Source: Chitinophaga pinensis (lineage in GTDB: Bacteria > Bacteroidota > Bacteroidia > Flavobacteriales_D > Crocinitomicaceae). Taken from it: a DNA stretch of 35,140 nucleotides. Location: assembly GCA_943324745.2 (NCBI GenBank), contig CALPMT020000032.1:1-35140 (forward strand), given 5' to 3'. Of this stretch, positions 32,935 through 35,140 are shown one piece after another. The notes under the pieces were generated by a model, which saw only the letters and a list, made by a program, of their open reading frames with translations, was not told the DNA's origin and did no database searches. The stretch's first letter is position 1. Each line of letters starts with the position of its first letter. Made by a program: the position numbers and the translations under genes.

Positions 32935-33117
32935 TTACTTCTCAAATCGCTTCATTACCTTTTTTAAAACTAACGTAACCACAAAACTCACGATAGCACC
33001 AACGAAGGCAAGAATAATCGTTTTCAAATAGTCGTGCGTATCAATCATTGCACAAACGGTAAACACCGTTCCGGTTAATGTTCCTGCACTGGTTGTATGA
33101 TCGTGATGAGGTTGCAT
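32935..33117 (-). CDS. Small membrane protein, copy 2
   Basis: 60 aa. His-rich start (MQPHHDHTT), one long membrane helix (about 31-50) and a basic tail. It differs from the copy at 27770-27949 by very few residues and one added C-terminal Lys. It is the last gene of a minus-strand group with the 69-aa and 249-aa genes, which suggests that this is the parental copy and the other is the transposed one. Function unknown; holin-like size and layout. Confidence 0.7.
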   Translation of the reverse strand: MQPHHDHTTSAGTLTGTVFTVCAMIDTHDYLKTIILAFVGAIVSFVVTLVLKKVMKRFEK

Positions 33118-33142
33118 AGTTAGTTAGGTATTAAAACGTTTA

Positions 33143-33352
33143 TTAATTATCACTCTCCACAGTAGATTGTGAAACTGCCGAAGCCACAGAACCACCAACC
33201 ATCAAATACTCTCCAATGGTCGAGAAAATTTCTGGTAAGTGAAAAGGAGTTGCTAATAAAGCACCACCTGCGGCAGCTAAACCCAAACCAATATTTCGTA
33301 ATACCTTAAAATAATTCGGAGTTGGAGATTTCATTCGTTGAACTAAATTCAT
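33143..33352 (-). CDS. Small Gly/Ala-rich membrane-associated protein
   Basis: 69 aa. A basic N-terminus (MNLVQRMKSPTPNYFKVLR) leads into two short hydrophobic helices (LGLAAAGGALLATPF and YLMVGGSVASAV). It is 25 bp downstream of the 60-aa gene start on the minus strand and 27 bp from the 249-aa gene. I recognise it only as a flavobacterial hypothetical type. The three genes look like one transcription unit. Confidence 0.65.
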   Translation of the reverse strand: MNLVQRMKSPTPNYFKVLRNIGLGLAAAGGALLATPFHLPEIFSTIGEYLMVGGSVASAVSQSTVESDN

Positions 33353-33379
33353 TTTTTCAATTTTTAAAAATTAATAATT

Positions 33380-34129
33380 CTAAGCAACTTCAATAATCTT
33401 TAAACAATTGTAGGCACCGTTTTTCATTGGATATTGAATTCCATTAACTAATTGAAAATATTCCAATTTCAATAAGAACACTTTTGTCCCTGTTCCTGAT
33501 GGTACAGCAGTTGGAGTTAATGTAACGTTTGAACTTGCAGCTAGGGATGCTAAATTCACAACGTTTGTCAACTTAAAATCAACAACACCAGTTGCAAAAT
33601 TGATGTTTCCGAATCCACCTGTTATACTAACATGGGTTGCTCCATTAGGCCAAGTTAAATCCGATGCAGGTAATAAACTTGCAATATTGATTACACCAGT
33701 TGCAGGTGTCAATGCATAGGGTTTGTATAGCATACTTCCCAAAAGTGAATTTGGATTAAACTCAAATCCCTTTAACAATGCTTTTGCCGAAGCATTTGAT
33801 ACTCCTACCCCAACATTGCGTTGTCCACGAGCACTAGTAGTGTCCATGTTTTTAATTTGGGTCATAATTTGAGTAATTCGTGCAACATTTGTCGTGTTAC
33901 TGATGTTTACAGTAATGTTGCGTAAGGAATCACGTAACAACTTCCCTGCTGAAGCAGAGTTACCGAACTCCTTTCCATTTTCTCGCGTTCTTGCAAACGC
34001 TGGATCACTTGCAATTCGAGCTGCATCCACACTCGTTTTCATCTTTGCGAGATGTCCATCTTTTGATTTGTAAAATGTCACGTTATCCAACGTTCCTTTT
34101 ACTTTTAAAAGGCCTGTTTGTCTTGCCAT
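33380..34129 (-). CDS. Conserved flavobacterial protein of unknown role
   Basis: 249 aa beginning MARQTGLLKVKGTLDNVTFYKSKDG. The N-terminal ~80 residues are basic and polar. The middle is Asn/Ser/Thr-rich, and the C-terminal half has strand-rich, low-charge sequence (NIASLLPASDLTWPNGATHV, LKLEYFQLVNG) like a beta-sandwich. No signal peptide is present. The type is familiar from Bacteroidota genomes beside small membrane proteins. A particle or surface-structure protein is possible but not supported by a motif. Confidence 0.7.
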   Translation of the reverse strand: MARQTGLLKVKGTLDNVTFYKSKDGHLAKMKTSVDAARIASDPAFARTRENGKEFGNSASAGKLLRDSLRNITVNISNTTNVARITQIMTQIKNMDTTSARGQRNVGVGVSNASAKALLKGFEFNPNSLLGSMLYKPYALTPATGVINIASLLPASDLTWPNGATHVSITGGFGNINFATGVVDFKLTNVVNLASLAASSNVTLTPTAVPSGTGTKVFLLKLEYFQLVNGIQYPMKNGAYNCLKIIEVA

Positions 34130-34479
34130 TTTCTTATTTTTTATACATTCAACTTTTTACAGATTATGACTTTCATAATCCCTCAAACATCATTCCTATC
34201 TAGAATTGAATTCCGATTGATTAATCAAATATATAAGGCTACTAATACCAATAAAAATGTGTACTTCCGATAAATTAACTTTGTGTTAGATTATGCCACT
34301 TTGGTAGTTTATTACCACTAAAAAAGGAGTTAATTTTACCTGTCAAACACAGAAAATGTATGTAAAACAGTATTTTATCAGCATTTACAAACAAGTATTA
34401 AGTATGGTTAAAGTATGAACTTATTTAAAATGTGTTAAAACATAGTAATATACGTTTAAAATAAAATAGAAATTCCAAG
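34130..34479. other. 350-bp divergent intergenic region
   Basis: AT-rich region between the minus-strand trio and the plus-strand 62-aa gene. It should carry promoters for both. TAACTTTG at 34276-34283 fits the Bacteroidetes -7 consensus TAnnTTTG on the plus strand, with a weak TGTG about 17 bases upstream, but it lies some 200 bp from the gene. Nothing else is recognisable. Confidence 0.35.
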
Positions 34480-34668
34480 ATGAAACGAATCGTAATTTAC
34501 CCCAAAGATATTATGATAATCACAGGCAAAAGCGAACGTTATTCGCGTACAATAATGAAACGAATAAAATTACATTTCAAGAAAGAAGAACATCAATGTA
34601 TTTCGATTTCTGAATTATGTGTGTATTTGGGATTGGATGAGGTAGTAATTTCGGATTTGATTAAGTAG
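34480..34668 (+). CDS. Small putative DNA-binding protein
   Basis: 62 aa, MKRIVIYPKDIMIITGKSER, basic and helical; the order of helices (DIMIITGKSERYSRTIMKRI, then ISISELCVYLGLDE) resembles a small HTH/excisionase-type protein. I recognise this only as a recurrent flavobacterial small protein. Followed by a hairpin at 34671-34695. Confidence 0.55.
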   Translation: MKRIVIYPKDIMIITGKSERYSRTIMKRIKLHFKKEEHQCISISELCVYLGLDEVVISDLIK

Positions 34669-34670
34669 GA

Positions 34671-34695
34671 AATAGGATTAAAAACTAATCCTATT
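34671..34695 (+). terminator. Hairpin after the 62-aa gene
   Basis: AATAGGATTA pairs perfectly with TAATCCTATT over 10 bp with a 5-nt loop, two bases after the stop codon. No T-run follows, so termination may be weak. Confidence 0.6.
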
Positions 34696-34893
34696 ATCAC
34701 TCAATAAATTTTAGATTGATTTGTTAGTGTTTAGTGTTTAAATTTCTTATATTTACATCAGAAATTAGTTCTTTTTTTAATAACAAAATCTATCAATATT
34801 CAAGCGAACATCAAAGCGAACAAATGTTAGGTTTTCTTTAAATTACTGTAAGTGAGCGTGTTTAAAACTTTATAAGTATCCCAGCGGGATCAC

Positions 34894-34919
34894 AAAAGGG
34901 AAGCAAAAGCTTCCCTTTT
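34894..34919. terminator. Intrinsic terminator
   Basis: AAAAGGGAAGC and GCTTCCCTTTT pair over 11 bp around a 4-nt A loop and run into a T-tract. It works on the plus strand and probably on both. The stretch 34696-34893 before it has no gene I can support. Confidence 0.85.
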
Positions 34920-34934
34920 TTTATGCCAAAACCC

Positions 34935-34972
34935 GGATCAATACCAAAAGTTGGGATCAATACCAAAAGTTG
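34935..34972. repeat. 19-bp tandem repeat near the transposase 3' end
   Basis: GGATCAATACCAAAAGTTG occurs twice in a row without change, just outside the transposase stop. It probably belongs to the insertion sequence end. Confidence 0.8.
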
Positions 34973-34976
34973 GGGA

Positions 34977-35140
34977 CTACGCATAAATTTTACATAATCT
35001 AAAAAGAAAAAATTCGACATTTCTTACCCCTCTAAATTGTGCTCTAAAGGCTTTGATTTTTGCATTGAAAGATTCTGCGGATGCATTCGTACTTCGATTG
35101 TCAAAATAGTTTAATATCGTTTTGTAATGATTCATTATCG
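34977..35140 (-). CDS. Transposase C-terminus, ISL3/ISAon1-like (partial)
   Basis: Runs off the right edge; the last 50-odd codons are visible. The frame ends NYFDNRSTNASAESFNAKIK, then AFRAQFRGVRNVEFFLFRLC, then KIYA and stop. The NRSTNASAES-N-x-K-I-K motif carries the final catalytic Glu of DDE transposases of the ISL3 family, and the RGVRN...FLFRL ending is typical of the ISAon1-like Bacteroidota group. The visible part is open, so the element may be intact outside the window. Confidence 0.85.
   Translation of the reverse strand, partial: IMNHYKTILNYFDNRSTNASAESFNAKIKAFRAQFRGVRNVEFFLFRLCKIYA

Noticed and set aside
34872..34893. TATCCCAGCGGGATCAC-like sequence resembling a tRNA 3' end, possible att site
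   Set aside because: I could not build the rest of a tRNA or find a second copy in the window; the resemblance is too short to call.
1..35140. CRISPR arrays, tRNA or rRNA genes, retron or DGR reverse transcriptase
   Set aside because: No regularly spaced repeats, no cloverleaf sequences and no reverse-transcriptase ORF were seen.

Overview
The window looks like a low-GC (about 30 %) chromosomal accessory region of a member of the Bacteroidota, most likely class Flavobacteriia. Evidence for this is the grasp-with-spasm peptide-maturation genes, flavobacterial-type small conserved proteins, an ISL3/ISAon1-type transposase end, and the near absence of strong Shine-Dalgarno sites. I see no rRNA, tRNA or CRISPR array.

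Region 1 (1-12440) is a ribosomal-peptide / bacteriocin island. It holds two SPASM-domain maturases (GwsS type), one ATP-grasp ligase (GwsG type) and two double-glycine leader peptides. It also holds a CPBP-family membrane protein beside the first peptide (likely immunity), a secreted protein of unknown role, a C39-peptidase ABC exporter, an HlyD-type adaptor and a TolC-type outer-membrane protein. The left part is a mosaic. About 0.57 kb (the 3' end of gwsS plus an untranslated leader with a perfect 11-bp hairpin) is duplicated in front of each precursor gene, and an N-terminal fragment of the exporter gene is stranded between the copies.

Region 2 (12441-21709) resembles a defence island. 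It holds a KTSC-domain protein, an OLD-like ATPase/TOPRIM protein followed by a PD-(D/E)XK nuclease-like protein, the 3' relic of a type IIG restriction-modification gene, a 900-aa protein with an Mrr-like N-terminal nuclease domain, an unknown protein, a secreted DNA/RNA non-specific endonuclease (minus strand), a relic of an HTH-ending regulator, and an AbiD/AbiF (Abi_2) protein.

Region 3 (21710-23251) is 1.5 kb without a convincing gene. Its composition is unlike its surroundings (C-rich on the plus strand) and it has inverted and direct repeats.

Region 4 (23252-32880) is the most striking part. Five one- or two-gene units each end in an imperfect palindrome of 57-131 bp with the layout of an integron attC site (R''-L''-loop-L'-R' ending in GTTRRRY-like sequence). 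In at least four units the R'' arm at the 3' end is complementary to the R' bases at that unit's own 5' end, which is the signature expected of cassettes that once circularised. No integrase is visible. The cassettes carry a PD-(D/E)XK-like protein, a PARIS-like pair (AAA ATPase + DUF4435 TOPRIM), a DUF3800 protein, a small protein + DUF2726 nuclease, and a membrane protein + metallo-beta-lactamase-fold protein. Relics (UmuC C-terminus, DUF6943 3' end) and a duplicated block with a 59/60-aa membrane protein lie between cassettes.

Region 5 (32881-35140) holds the second copy of that small membrane protein gene, two conserved flavobacterial genes of unknown role on the minus strand, a small plus-strand gene, terminators, and the 3' end of an ISL3-like transposase running off the window.
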